A stretch of DNA of 64,000 nt from Brevinema_A sp051649245 (lineage in GTDB: Bacteria > Spirochaetota > Brevinematia > Brevinematales > Brevinemataceae), in NCBI GenBank assembly GCA_051649245.1, contig JBOFGS010000012.1, forward strand, positions 164,518 through 228,517. The letters run 5' to 3'. Both the position numbers and the translations under genes were made by a program. The notes beneath the pieces were generated by a model, which was not told the DNA's origin, did no database searches, and worked only from the letters and a program-made list of their open reading frames with translations. How positions within the stretch are numbered: position 1 is the stretch's first letter; each line of letters starts with the position of its first letter. Shown in pieces: positions 55,119 through 63,756 of the stretch.

Positions 55119-55170
55119 ATAAGAATATAACGTTCTTCTCCATCTCTACTTCTTATATATATTATCTATA

Positions 55171-55213
55171 AAAATAAAAGAGCTTATAACTATATGATAA
55201 GCTCTTTTATTTT
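55171..55213. terminator. terminator of the amino-sugar operon
   Basis: A long stem of AAAAATAAAAGAGCTTAT with its complement, 4 bp beyond the nagA-like stop on the minus strand. Confidence 0.85.
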
Positions 55214-55216
55214 TAT

Positions 55217-56365
55217 TTATAGAGATGTTATAAATTCTTCACCGTTACTAAAAACTTTTAGAATTGATAAATCTTTTTCATTAAGAAGAATGAAATCAGC
55301 ATTGTTATTAGCTTTGAGATATCCGATAGTATTTCCCATGCCTAGGGCTTTTGCAGGTGCAACAGTATAAGAAACTAAAGCTTCTTCCAACGTAAACTCA
55401 CAAAAATTCACTAAGTTTTGTAAGCATTCTATCGGGGTGATCATCGAACCTGCTAATCCTCCATAGTCACCAACACATCGATGTTGTTCATCAATATGAA
55501 CGTTTTGGAAGCCTAGTTTAAATTCTTTGATATTTGTTCCCATCGCAACAATACCATCAGTAATAGTAATAAGTCGATCTTTTAAGCATTGATGTGCCAT
55601 CATTACTGACTCAAAGGCACTATGATGTCCATCAGGTATAATAGAGGAAGATATGGTTTTGCTGGTTAATAAAGCACCGACGACGTTTGGTTCTCTCGAA
55701 CTAAAACGGCTCATTCCATTATAAAGATGTGTCCCTAGACTTGCTCCTAATGTTTCGGCTATTCTTGCTTGTTGTAATGTGGCATTAGTATGAGCTATAG
55801 AAACTTTAATTCCTGCGTTAATCAGCCGAGAAATATAAGCTGCAGGAGCTACTTCTGGAGATAAGGAGACAATCCGAACTTCTGAAGAACAAATTTTATC
55901 AATAAGCTCTTCAGATAAAACTCTTATCAAATCAGGATTGTGAGCTCCTTTATGTTCTTGAGAAAACATGGGTCCTTCGATATGAAGACCAAGAACTCCC
56001 TGATCTTTTAAGGATAAATTTTTATTGACAAGATCAAGAGCTTTATGAATATCTTCATCATTACTGGTAATTAATGTTGGACAAAAAGAAGTACAACCAT
56101 ATTTTTTGAGGGTATCAGACATTTTTAGCAATGTTTCTTTAGAAATTCCTTCACCATAAAAATCTGCCCCACCGGCTCCATTGACTTGAATATCAACAAA
56201 TCCAGCAGATAAAATTCCATCAACAGATTCACAAGGGATATTTTGGTATTGAGATAAGATATCTTCTGAACCAACGGCAACAATTTTATCTTTTTCCCAA
56301 ACCAATACCCCATTGTTGATCATACGAGTTCCATCAAAAACTTTTTTAGCTTTAATTGCTTTCAT
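55217..56365 (-). CDS. N-acetylglucosamine/N-acetylgalactosamine-6-phosphate deacetylase (NagA/AgaA)
   Basis: 382 residues, amidohydrolase fold. E130 in HIEGPM, His residues in AHTNAT and THLYNGMS, and Asp in ITDGI are the metal and catalytic positions. Removes the acetyl group from a PTS-delivered N-acetylhexosamine-6-P. With AgaS and KbaZ in the same operon, GalNAc-6-P is the more likely substrate, though GlcNAc-6-P is possible. Last gene of the operon. Confidence 0.9.
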   Translation of the reverse strand: MKAIKAKKVFDGTRMINNGVLVWEKDKIVAVGSEDILSQYQNIPCESVDGILSAGFVDIQVNGAGGADFYGEGISKETLLKMSDTLKKYGCTSFCPTLITSNDEDIHKALDLVNKNLSLKDQGVLGLHIEGPMFSQEHKGAHNPDLIRVLSEELIDKICSSEVRIVSLSPEVAPAAYISRLINAGIKVSIAHTNATLQQARIAETLGASLGTHLYNGMSRFSSREPNVVGALLTSKTISSSIIPDGHHSAFESVMMAHQCLKDRLITITDGIVAMGTNIKEFKLGFQNVHIDEQHRCVGDYGGLAGSMITPIECLQNLVNFCEFTLEEALVSYTVAPAKALGMGNTIGYLKANNNADFILLNEKDLSILKVFSNGEEFITSL

Positions 56366-56374
56366 TTTTAATTC

Positions 56375-57172
56375 CTATAATATTTTGCAGTATACTAAAG
56401 CAATACTGAAGGCAATAATAAACCAAATAATTGTGGTTGGAGATTTCCCTTTTTTAGAAATTAAATAATAAATGCCCAACGTTAACAATAAAGGAAGTAA
56501 GTTTGGCATAATAGCATCAATAATATCTTTTTGAACATTAACTACTTTTTCACCAACATTAAATTGTAATGCAAGATTCAAACGTACAAAAGATGCAATC
56601 AATGCACCTACAACAGTTACACCAACGATACTAGCTGCTTTTTGTACATGAACTGTTATTGTTTTTAAAGTATTAAAAGCTTTTAGCCCAAAAGAATAAA
56701 AATAATGAATCAAGAAAAAACGTAATGGCAAATGTACTAAATTAAATAAAACAAGAAATAAAATAGGTCCTAAGATATTACCGTCTAACGCTAATCCTGC
56801 CCCTAAAGAGGCTGTAATAGGAATTAACGTAAACCAAAAAATCGCATCTCCGATTCCTCCAAGAGGTCCCATCATCGCTATTTTTAATCCACGAATAACT
56901 TCAGGATCTTCCTTTTTTTCTTCCAACGCAAGAACAAGACCCATAATAGATGTTACCACAAATGGATGTGTATTAAAAAATTCCATATGTCTTTTTAAAG
57001 CATCTTGCAAGCTTTTTTTATTGTCGCCAAATATTTTTGTTAATCCTGGTAAGATAGAAAATGCCCACCCACAAGCCTGCATTCTTTCATAATTAAAAGA
57101 TGCTTGTAGAAACATAGATCTAAAAGCCATGTTATTTAATTCTTTTTTTGTAATAAGTTGTTTAGATTCCAT
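56375..57172 (-). CDS. PTS mannose-family EIID component
   Basis: A 265-residue membrane component; SMFLQASFNYERMQACGWAFSILP is the typical EIID N-terminus, and GPLGGIGDAIFWFTLIPI is conserved. Overlaps the EIIC gene by 11 bp. Functions with EIIC to translocate the sugar. Confidence 0.93.
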   Translation of the reverse strand: MESKQLITKKELNNMAFRSMFLQASFNYERMQACGWAFSILPGLTKIFGDNKKSLQDALKRHMEFFNTHPFVVTSIMGLVLALEEKKEDPEVIRGLKIAMMGPLGGIGDAIFWFTLIPITASLGAGLALDGNILGPILFLVLFNLVHLPLRFFLIHYFYSFGLKAFNTLKTITVHVQKAASIVGVTVVGALIASFVRLNLALQFNVGEKVVNVQKDIIDAIMPNLLPLLLTLGIYYLISKKGKSPTTIIWFIIAFSIALVYCKIL

Positions 57173-57944
57173 CTTCGTCTCCTTGTGTTATTTTTGTTGA
57201 ATTCTGACCACCAATTTCTTGAGCAAGGTAAAATTCTATTAACGCAATAATGACAGCAATACCTGCTACAGGTAAAATAGAGGCATTGAAGAACGTTACT
57301 AAAATAAAACCAAGAGCGAGATAAATAGCATAACGTTTAGAAAACATAATTTTTAAGAGAATAGCAAGACCAACAGCTGTAAGCATACCACCACCAACAG
57401 ATAATCCTCTTGTAATCCACTCAGGTAATTGAGCAATCAAATCAGCACTTTTGGTGCCTCCAATGGTAATTAATGTTGCTACTGCTGCATACATAATAAA
57501 TAAAATAAACATTCCGAGATAGTTTGCTCGAGGAATTGATTTGAGACCATTTCCAGCTTCAATATCTGCATCGACTTTATGCATCACAGGGACAAATATT
57601 GTAAAATATAAAGTAATTAAACTTTGCATAAATACGGCAAAAGGTATCGCAATACCGACTGCTGCTTGTGCATCTAAGCCTGAAGTAATTGCTAATACTA
57701 TTCCAGCAACACCACCGATAACGACATTTGGTGGTTGAGCTCCACCTACAGGCATTGCTCCTAATAAAATGAGTTCTAATGTTGCTCCTGTCATTAATCC
57801 TGTAGGGATATCTCCTAAAATTATTCCTATCACTAATCCTGAAAATAATGGTCTGTGGATATGGAGTAATCCATCAAAAAGATCAACTCCTGCAATACCT
57901 GTCCAAATAGCTATTAATAGTATTTGTAGAGTTGTGGGTTCCAT
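57162..57944 (-). CDS. PTS mannose-family EIIC component
   Basis: 260 residues with about seven helices; GDIPTGLMTGATLELILLG and GAQPPNVVIGG are EIIC landmarks. AAAGGAG precedes the ATG. Forms the sugar pore with EIID. Confidence 0.93.
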   Translation of the reverse strand: MEPTTLQILLIAIWTGIAGVDLFDGLLHIHRPLFSGLVIGIILGDIPTGLMTGATLELILLGAMPVGGAQPPNVVIGGVAGIVLAITSGLDAQAAVGIAIPFAVFMQSLITLYFTIFVPVMHKVDADIEAGNGLKSIPRANYLGMFILFIMYAAVATLITIGGTKSADLIAQLPEWITRGLSVGGGMLTAVGLAILLKIMFSKRYAIYLALGFILVTFFNASILPVAGIAVIIALIEFYLAQEIGGQNSTKITQGDEDGI

Positions 57945-57978
57945 AACATTCTCCTTTAAAAATATTGTGTGTAACGTA

Positions 57979-58449
57979 TCAATTTAATTTAATTTGTTCT
58001 TTAGGATCTACAGGTAATTGTTGAAATTCAATAGTTACACCGAGATTTATCAATTCCTTTAAAGCCTCAATTTCTTCATTACTTGCAAAGGCGGCTTTAG
58101 CAATGGGTTTTTTGTCCCCACCACCATGCATATTTCCTATATTAATATATTCAATAGGAACCCCATTTTTTTTAAGCCACAAGGCATCAATAGGATTATC
58201 TACAACAATAAAAATATGCTGAGATGCAGATGCTTTATGAATGATATCTGCTGTTTTTTGTAAAGAAAAAAATCGTACTTGGATATGAGATGGGACAATA
58301 GTACTCATGAGGTCTTGTCTCATGGTATTATTGGAAACATCATCATTAGCTACCAATACTAAATTGGCTTTTGTATGTTGAATCCATGAAGTCGCAACTT
58401 GACCATGAATTAATCTGTTATCAATACGTACAAGATTGATATTTGGCAT
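57979..58449 (-). CDS. PTS mannose-family EIIB component
   Basis: 156 residues; the phosphorylated histidine is H15 in DNRLIHGQVATSW. Accepts phosphate from the EIIA encoded at 61907. 34 bp upstream of EIIC. Confidence 0.94.
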   Translation of the reverse strand: MPNINLVRIDNRLIHGQVATSWIQHTKANLVLVANDDVSNNTMRQDLMSTIVPSHIQVRFFSLQKTADIIHKASASQHIFIVVDNPIDALWLKKNGVPIEYINIGNMHGGGDKKPIAKAAFASNEEIEALKELINLGVTIEFQQLPVDPKEQIKLN

Positions 58450-58482
58450 TGTATTCTCCTGTGATAATATTAATCAAATAAT

Positions 58483-59634
58483 TTATTTGTTATGATATGG
58501 GTAGATATTTACCCCTTGAACAACCCTATTGATAGTTCCTGATGCACTAGGAGCATCAGGAGAAAGACCAAGATGAAGACTTTTGAAAAATCCTATTATT
58601 TGGCAAATAGCAATCGCTGGAAATAACTGAAAAAAATCATCTAGTTTTTCTGTAGAACAAGTAATCATATTAGGCATCGCTACTTCATCAGGATTAGGTC
58701 CAACAATAATATAAGCAAGACCTTGAGATTTTTGTTTTAATTCTTTGAGCATATCAATTTCGTATTGTCTTATATAAGGATCCTTAGATAAGACCGCTAC
58801 GACGATTGTATTTGGAGTCACAAAGACCTGTGGTCCGTGTCGAAGTCCTAAAAACGAATCAATTCTTGTTGCTACTTGTCCATCTGTCATTTCTAATATT
58901 TTAAGATGAGCTTCTGTTAAGAATCCCTGTGCATCAGAGCTTCCTAAAAATTGGATTCGATCAATTTTTGGATTTGTTAATAGTTCGTTGATAGGATCCA
59001 TTAAGTTTGAAAAAACATGCTCTGTACATTTTTTTACTTCTTGAATCATATCAGTAATACAATCTCCTTTTTTATATAGTCCACATAAAGCGGCAGCTAA
59101 TACCATTGAAGAAAATGAACTAGTCATCACAAGAGATTTGTCGTTTGTTTCTTCAGGAAGAAGTACGCAAAAAGTATTTGTATCTTGAATTTGAGCGAGT
59201 TGTCCATCTTTATTACACGTAATGATTAAATGTTTTGTGGTAGGGCTAGTTTGTTTGATGAGATTCACTGATGCTACAGATTCAGGACTATTTCCTGAAC
59301 GTGCAAAAGAAATCATTAATGCAGGAGGATAAGGAAAATTATATTTATCAGGATGAGTGACAATATCTGTTGTGGGTGCGTTAATTACATATCTGTTAGT
59401 TGATTTTCTAAGCGTATCTAAGATACTTTTACCAGCAAATTCCGATGAACCCGCCCCAGATACAATAATTGCTCTATTTTTATCTTTACATGCTTCTTCT
59501 AAAAAAGTATGTAATTGTTTGTTTTTTAAGATAAGCTCAACAGTTTTTTTCCAACATGTTGGCTGTTGAAGGACTTCTTTTAAAGTATGGGTATATTTTT
59601 TATCACTAGGATTAGCTAGAATTTTGTTCCACAT
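58483..59634 (-). CDS. agaS: AgaS-type SIS-domain amino-sugar deaminase/isomerase
   Basis: 383 residues with two SIS domains: SGAGSSEFAGKS near 60 and SFARSGNSPESVASV near 112. AgaS deaminates galactosamine-6-P to tagatose-6-P in GalNAc catabolism. AAAGGAG lies 8 nt before the start. 13 bp after the kbaZ/gatZ gene. Confidence 0.88.
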   Translation of the reverse strand: MWNKILANPSDKKYTHTLKEVLQQPTCWKKTVELILKNKQLHTFLEEACKDKNRAIIVSGAGSSEFAGKSILDTLRKSTNRYVINAPTTDIVTHPDKYNFPYPPALMISFARSGNSPESVASVNLIKQTSPTTKHLIITCNKDGQLAQIQDTNTFCVLLPEETNDKSLVMTSSFSSMVLAAALCGLYKKGDCITDMIQEVKKCTEHVFSNLMDPINELLTNPKIDRIQFLGSSDAQGFLTEAHLKILEMTDGQVATRIDSFLGLRHGPQVFVTPNTIVVAVLSKDPYIRQYEIDMLKELKQKSQGLAYIIVGPNPDEVAMPNMITCSTEKLDDFFQLFPAIAICQIIGFFKSLHLGLSPDAPSASGTINRVVQGVNIYPYHNK

Positions 59635-59647
59635 GAGTGTCGCTCCT

Positions 59648-60925
59648 TTATTTATTGATTGCGTTGTAATATTTTTGGATGACTCTTTCTACACTCCAAC
59701 GTAAAATTCGTTGTGCAGAAAAATCACTATGTCCATATTTTTCGTTATATTCTAATACCCAAGGTAAATATTGCGAAATCAGCGAATATGATAATGCTTT
59801 TTCCAAACTAGGCATACTTTTGGTAAGGATGTTAGAAACGGATGGATTATTCCAATAATATCGAATGCGATCGCTAAGGCTATAGATTCTTTTGAATGCA
59901 AGTTCTTGATCAGTTCCGGAATAATATTGTTGCCAATAATTAGGACTGTCAATCATGATTTGTTCGACATTTTTTCTGATATGTGATTTATTAAGAATAG
60001 CTGGATTTTCTTGTTCAATCATGTCCAGTGCAAAAAGAGCTTCTCTCCAAGCAAAGGTTAACTCAGGACCAACTTTTAAAATAGCAAAATGATTTTGAAT
60101 AAGGTTTGATAGAGATTGGGTGGTTTGGTAGTCTGTTGAATGGGCTTCAAACACAAGATGATCATATTGCTGAATTGCTTTATTAAGATGGAAAGCTTGA
60201 TCTTTTTGATAAGAAAATACAAAATCATCACCAAATTCCACCCCAGGCTGAACAACAATTCCTTTTACTTTATCCCAAATATAAGCCAATCCATACTGCT
60301 CTAAATATTTTTTAATAACAACAATCGTGTTTTCGACTTCGTTGATAGGAGTAACAGAAACGGAATCTTCATGCTCCTGAGAACCACCCGGAACAGGTAC
60401 TTCCGTTCCGACTACATAAAAAAGACGATCTGAAGAACCAAAAACTTCTTTAGCTGTTTTTTCGGCTTCCTTAATAAGAATAGCTGTTCTCTCAGCAATA
60501 GTTTCAACAGATAGCGGAGTGGAATCATCCACACAAGACATACTTGGATCGATATGTATTTTGGTATAACCAGCTTTTACATATTCAGAAACAAGAACAA
60601 GACTTTTTTTCATTGCTTCAGCAGAAGAGAGATGTTTCCAAGCATTTGGACCGAGATGATCTCCTGCTAGCATGTACGATTTTTCAGATATATGATATTC
60701 TTTAGCGATATCTCTCACTTTTTTACTGAAATCAGCGGGAATCATACCTGTATATCCACCATCTTGATTGACTTGCTGAACAGTACTTTCAATAGATAAG
60801 ATAGCCTCAGGATTTTTTGACAAAAAATCAAAAGAAGCATGTAGGACATCTTCATGTGCAGAACAAATACAAATTAATCCCGATTGATTCTGATTTTTAT
60901 TTTTTTTAATAATTTTTTCGATCAT
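59648..60925 (-). CDS. tagatose-1,6-bisphosphate aldolase subunit (KbaZ/GatZ family)
   Basis: 425 residues; LAGDHLGPNAW, the Glu/Asp-rich barrel region TEVPVPGGSQEHED and VQPGVEFGDDFV are family landmarks. KbaZ/GatZ stabilises the catalytic KbaY/GatY aldolase. No KbaY/GatY or tagatose-6-P kinase gene is in this window. First gene of the minus-strand operon. Confidence 0.9.
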   Translation of the reverse strand: MIEKIIKKNKNQNQSGLICICSAHEDVLHASFDFLSKNPEAILSIESTVQQVNQDGGYTGMIPADFSKKVRDIAKEYHISEKSYMLAGDHLGPNAWKHLSSAEAMKKSLVLVSEYVKAGYTKIHIDPSMSCVDDSTPLSVETIAERTAILIKEAEKTAKEVFGSSDRLFYVVGTEVPVPGGSQEHEDSVSVTPINEVENTIVVIKKYLEQYGLAYIWDKVKGIVVQPGVEFGDDFVFSYQKDQAFHLNKAIQQYDHLVFEAHSTDYQTTQSLSNLIQNHFAILKVGPELTFAWREALFALDMIEQENPAILNKSHIRKNVEQIMIDSPNYWQQYYSGTDQELAFKRIYSLSDRIRYYWNNPSVSNILTKSMPSLEKALSYSLISQYLPWVLEYNEKYGHSDFSAQRILRWSVERVIQKYYNAINK

Positions 60926-60980
60926 CTCAAACTCCCTATGTCGTCATATGTTATATAAAAATATATATTTTTCTTTTATT

Positions 60981-60992
60981 ATAACGAGTTAT
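60981..60992. promoter_or_regulatory. candidate operator 1 of the amino-sugar repressor
   Basis: ATAACGAGTTAT, dyad ATAAC-N2-GTTAT. It overlaps a TATAAT (minus strand, 60983-60978) of the minus-strand operon, so binding would block that promoter. Confidence 0.45.
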
Positions 60993-61034
60993 GATAAATT
61001 ATTAATGTTTAAAATAAACAATTTAAAAAATCAT

Positions 61035-61046
61035 ATAACTCATTAT
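61035..61046. promoter_or_regulatory. candidate operator 2 of the amino-sugar repressor
   Basis: ATAACTCATTAT, the same dyad with one mismatch, 54 bp from operator 1. A third half-site ATAAGTTAT follows at about 61053. Confidence 0.4.
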
Positions 61047-61091
61047 ATAATAATAAGTTATAATTTTTATTGCTTGTTTTATTTTTCTATA

Positions 61092-61120
61092 TTGACAATT
61101 TTTATTTCAAATGATATAAT
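61092..61120 (+). promoter_or_regulatory. consensus promoter of the repressor-EIIA-phosphatase genes
   Basis: TTGACA (61092-61097), a 17-bp spacer and TATAAT (61115-61120): full consensus, 26 bp before the start codon. Confidence 0.8.
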
Positions 61121-61146
61121 AAAAGAAAAATAAAAAGGATTTTTGC

Positions 61147-61884
61147 TTGCCAAAAAAAATAAAAAATATACATGATCAGATTTTAACGATTCTCATTCAA
61201 CAATCATCTGTTACCGCTATAGAGTTAGTAGAAGTGTTAGGTTGTAGTTTACCTACTGTTCGTCGTACTTGTAGAGATATTGCAAAAACTTACAATCTTA
61301 TTTATAAAAGAGGAAGATTAGTCTTTCATTCAAATATTTCAAGAGAAAAATTAATTATTGCTCAACGATCTGTGTCATTTATCAAAGATGGAGATATTAT
61401 TTTTTTAGGAGCAGGTCAGACAATTCTGAGTTTTTGTTGGTTTTTACATAGATTTAAACAATTAATAGTAATTACCAATTCTATTCCTATTTTAACAGAA
61501 TTGCAAAAACTCCCTAATATTACTACTATTTGTGTGGGAGGTATCTTACAACATCAGGACAAAGCATTAGTGGGAGAATTTTCAGAAAGTTTTGTGAAAA
61601 ATTTTCATATCAATAAACTTTTTCTAGGAACTGAAGGATTTGATGTTCGTACGGGAGCATCACGTTCTGTTATTCAAAAAAATATGGCGGAACATCTTAT
61701 TTCTAATCTCAATGGTCAGATTTTTATCGTAACCGAATCTTTTAAGTTTCATAATAATTGTGCTTGGATATGGCTTCCTCTAGAAAAAATTGATACTATT
61801 ATTACAGATAATGATATTTCTCCTGAATCTATTAATCAAATAAAAAAAACCTCTATTCATTTAGAAATTATTAATATACACTAA
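61147..61884 (+). CDS. DeoR/AgaR-family transcriptional repressor
   Basis: 245 residues with an N-terminal winged helix (ILIQQSSVTAIELVEVLGCSLPTVRRTCRDI) and a DeoR effector domain (DGDIIFLGAGQTILSF; GTEGFDVRTGAS). Starts at TTG with AAAGG about 8 nt upstream. Likely senses an amino-sugar phosphate and controls both divergent transcripts through the dyads at 60981-61060. Confidence 0.85.
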   Translation: MPKKIKNIHDQILTILIQQSSVTAIELVEVLGCSLPTVRRTCRDIAKTYNLIYKRGRLVFHSNISREKLIIAQRSVSFIKDGDIIFLGAGQTILSFCWFLHRFKQLIVITNSIPILTELQKLPNITTICVGGILQHQDKALVGEFSESFVKNFHINKLFLGTEGFDVRTGASRSVIQKNMAEHLISNLNGQIFIVTESFKFHNNCAWIWLPLEKIDTIITDNDISPESINQIKKTSIHLEIINIH

Positions 61885-61906
61885 AAATCATCTCAAGGAG
61901 AAGGTT

Positions 61907-62338
61907 ATGGCTTCTATTATTATTACAGGACATGGGAATTTTGCGACAGGTATCAAATCAATGCTGGATTTAGTTATTGGTGAAACAGAAAACACTTATT
62001 TTATTGATTTCACAGAAGATTTATCATCAGAAGATCTTAAGGATAAATTTGTTGAAATTTATGAGCGTGAACATGGACAAGTACTATTTTTATGTGACAT
62101 TGCAGGAGGCACCCCTTTTAATCAAGCAGCAATGCTGATGTATTCACAACATAAAAGTTATGGTGTTATAGGGGGAATTAATATTCCTCTTATTATGCAT
62201 GTGTTAGATTCGTTAGAAACAACTATTAATGACAATTCTCTCTTGTTGGATGCTAAAGAAACAGCCTATGAATACATAAAAATATTTGGGGAAGAAAAAG
62301 TCGATTCTTCTGCTAATACAAGTGACGATGGAATTTAA
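61907..62338 (+). CDS. PTS mannose-family EIIA component
   Basis: 143 residues; phosphorylated H9 in ITGHGNFATG. FLCDIAGGTPFNQAAML is conserved in ManX-type EIIA. AAGGAG lies 7 nt before the ATG. It completes the EIIB/C/D set on the other strand. Confidence 0.93.
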   Translation: MASIIITGHGNFATGIKSMLDLVIGETENTYFIDFTEDLSSEDLKDKFVEIYEREHGQVLFLCDIAGGTPFNQAAMLMYSQHKSYGVIGGINIPLIMHVLDSLETTINDNSLLLDAKETAYEYIKIFGEEKVDSSANTSDDGI

Positions 62339-62365
62339 TTTTTAAATGTTAATTAAGGAGATATT

Positions 62366-63121
62366 ATGGATTATCAACCATTTTTATCTGTAGCTCTTGA
62401 ATGTGAACAAAAAATATCAGCATTATTCAAAGAAGGTTTTGTTCAGCAGAACGAAATTACGTGGAAGTCTGAAAAAGATCCTGTTACAGAATATGATCAT
62501 AAAATCGAAGCAATAACACGAGACATTATTTCTAGTTATTTTCCAGATCATGCTGTTCTCGGAGAAGAAGAAGGTCTTCATGCGAGCAATTCTGACTTTA
62601 AGTGGATTATTGATCCTATCGACGGTACGCTTAATTACACACGTAAACTACCTCTTGTTTCTTTTAGTTTAGCCTTGGCATATAAAGGTGAGTTAATTGT
62701 TGGAGTAGTCTCCAATCCTATTCTGAATGAGATTTTTCATGCTGTCAAAGGTAAAGGTGCTTTTTTAAATGGAAAAAAGATTTCTGTTAACACGGATCGG
62801 ACTATTTCTCATAGTTATCTTTGTCTTGGTACGTATAAAGAAAAATATGCCTCTATCTATCATTCTTTAATTGATCACTTCCAATCAGTTCGTAATTTAG
62901 GTTCCGCAGCACTTGCATTGGCGTATGTGGCTGAAGGTCGTATTGATGGAGCTGTTTATTTTAAAATATCTGCATGGGACATTGCTGCAGGAGTATTAAT
63001 TCTTCAAGAAGCAGGTGGTGTTATTCGTAATGTGGGTAGTACTGATTTTAATCTAGAGATTCCTTCGATTGTTGCGTCTACTCCTCAGGCACATACGATT
63101 CTTTATAACATCATCCAATAA
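62366..63121 (+). CDS. inositol-monophosphatase-family phosphatase
   Basis: 251 residues. Metal-site motifs GEEEG (70-74) and WIIDPIDGTLNYTR, and the second motif WDIAAGVLILQEAGG, are all present. It may be an inositol, 3'-phosphoadenosine or sugar phosphatase. Last gene of the divergent operon, perhaps relieving sugar-phosphate stress. Confidence 0.88.
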   Translation: MDYQPFLSVALECEQKISALFKEGFVQQNEITWKSEKDPVTEYDHKIEAITRDIISSYFPDHAVLGEEEGLHASNSDFKWIIDPIDGTLNYTRKLPLVSFSLALAYKGELIVGVVSNPILNEIFHAVKGKGAFLNGKKISVNTDRTISHSYLCLGTYKEKYASIYHSLIDHFQSVRNLGSAALALAYVAEGRIDGAVYFKISAWDIAAGVLILQEAGGVIRNVGSTDFNLEIPSIVASTPQAHTILYNIIQ

Positions 63122-63149
63122 CCATTAACCAATATTTTTTACTGCAAAT

Positions 63150-63180
63150 AAAAAAATTCTCTATATTAGGGAGCTTTTTT
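63150..63180 (+). terminator. probable terminator after the phosphatase gene
   Basis: AAATTCTCT pairs imperfectly (two G-U and a bulge) with AGGGAGCTTTTTT. 63181-63299 holds no gene. Confidence 0.5.
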
Positions 63181-63299
63181 ATTTGTTTTCACATAGTACG
63201 TTATCATAGAATTGATCGATATAATCAGATATAGAACAAATAGCAATTAGAGATGAGATATTATTTCACAAAGATATAAGAAGCTATTTTACATCTTGA

Positions 63300-63675
63300 G
63301 GAAAGAGAAAGTTTTGGAGCAATTAACTATCAAGATGAGATTTTAATGTTAGGTGGAAATAATAAAAATGCGTTGACTGATCTTTGGAGGAGTGAGAATC
63401 AAGGAAATATCTGGTATCGGCAACCAAATTTACCTTTTGAATTTTATGAGCATGCTTTGTCAAAAGTAAAAAATGATTTGTTTGTTGTGGAGAAGGACCA
63501 TGTTTGGAAGAGTGTTGATCAAGGTATAAATTGGGAGAAGGTGCTTTTTGAGGCAGAATTTGGAGCAAGAACTGGTTTTGGGATGGGTTAATATTGGTAA
63601 AAAATTGATTTTATTTGGTGGCTACAATCCCAATTCACGAAAGTATTTGAATGATGTTTGGGAGAGTAAGTATTA
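63300..63675 (+). pseudogene. fragment of a kelch/BNR beta-propeller protein with a frameshift
   Basis: One frame gives FGAINYQDEILMLGGNN, LWRSENQGNIWYRQ and VWKSVDQGINWEK, then a TAA after FGMG. Shifting by one base in the G-run near 63585 continues with VNIGKKLILFGGYNPN and NDVWESKY. These are the same blade and Asp-box motifs as in the lipoprotein at 14229-16526. There is no start, signal peptide or full propeller, so it is a remnant. Confidence 0.75.
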
Positions 63676-63705
63676 AACTAACTTCGTCAGATTTTTCTAT
63701 TATAT

Positions 63706-63738
63706 CAAATAAACGCCCTTAATTGGGTGTTTTATTTT
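63706..63738. terminator. terminator-like hairpin
   Basis: AAATAAACGCCC pairs with GGGTGTTTTATTT (one G-U), shortly after the kelch fragment. Confidence 0.65.
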
Positions 63739-63756
63739 TAGAAAATGTGAATAAAA

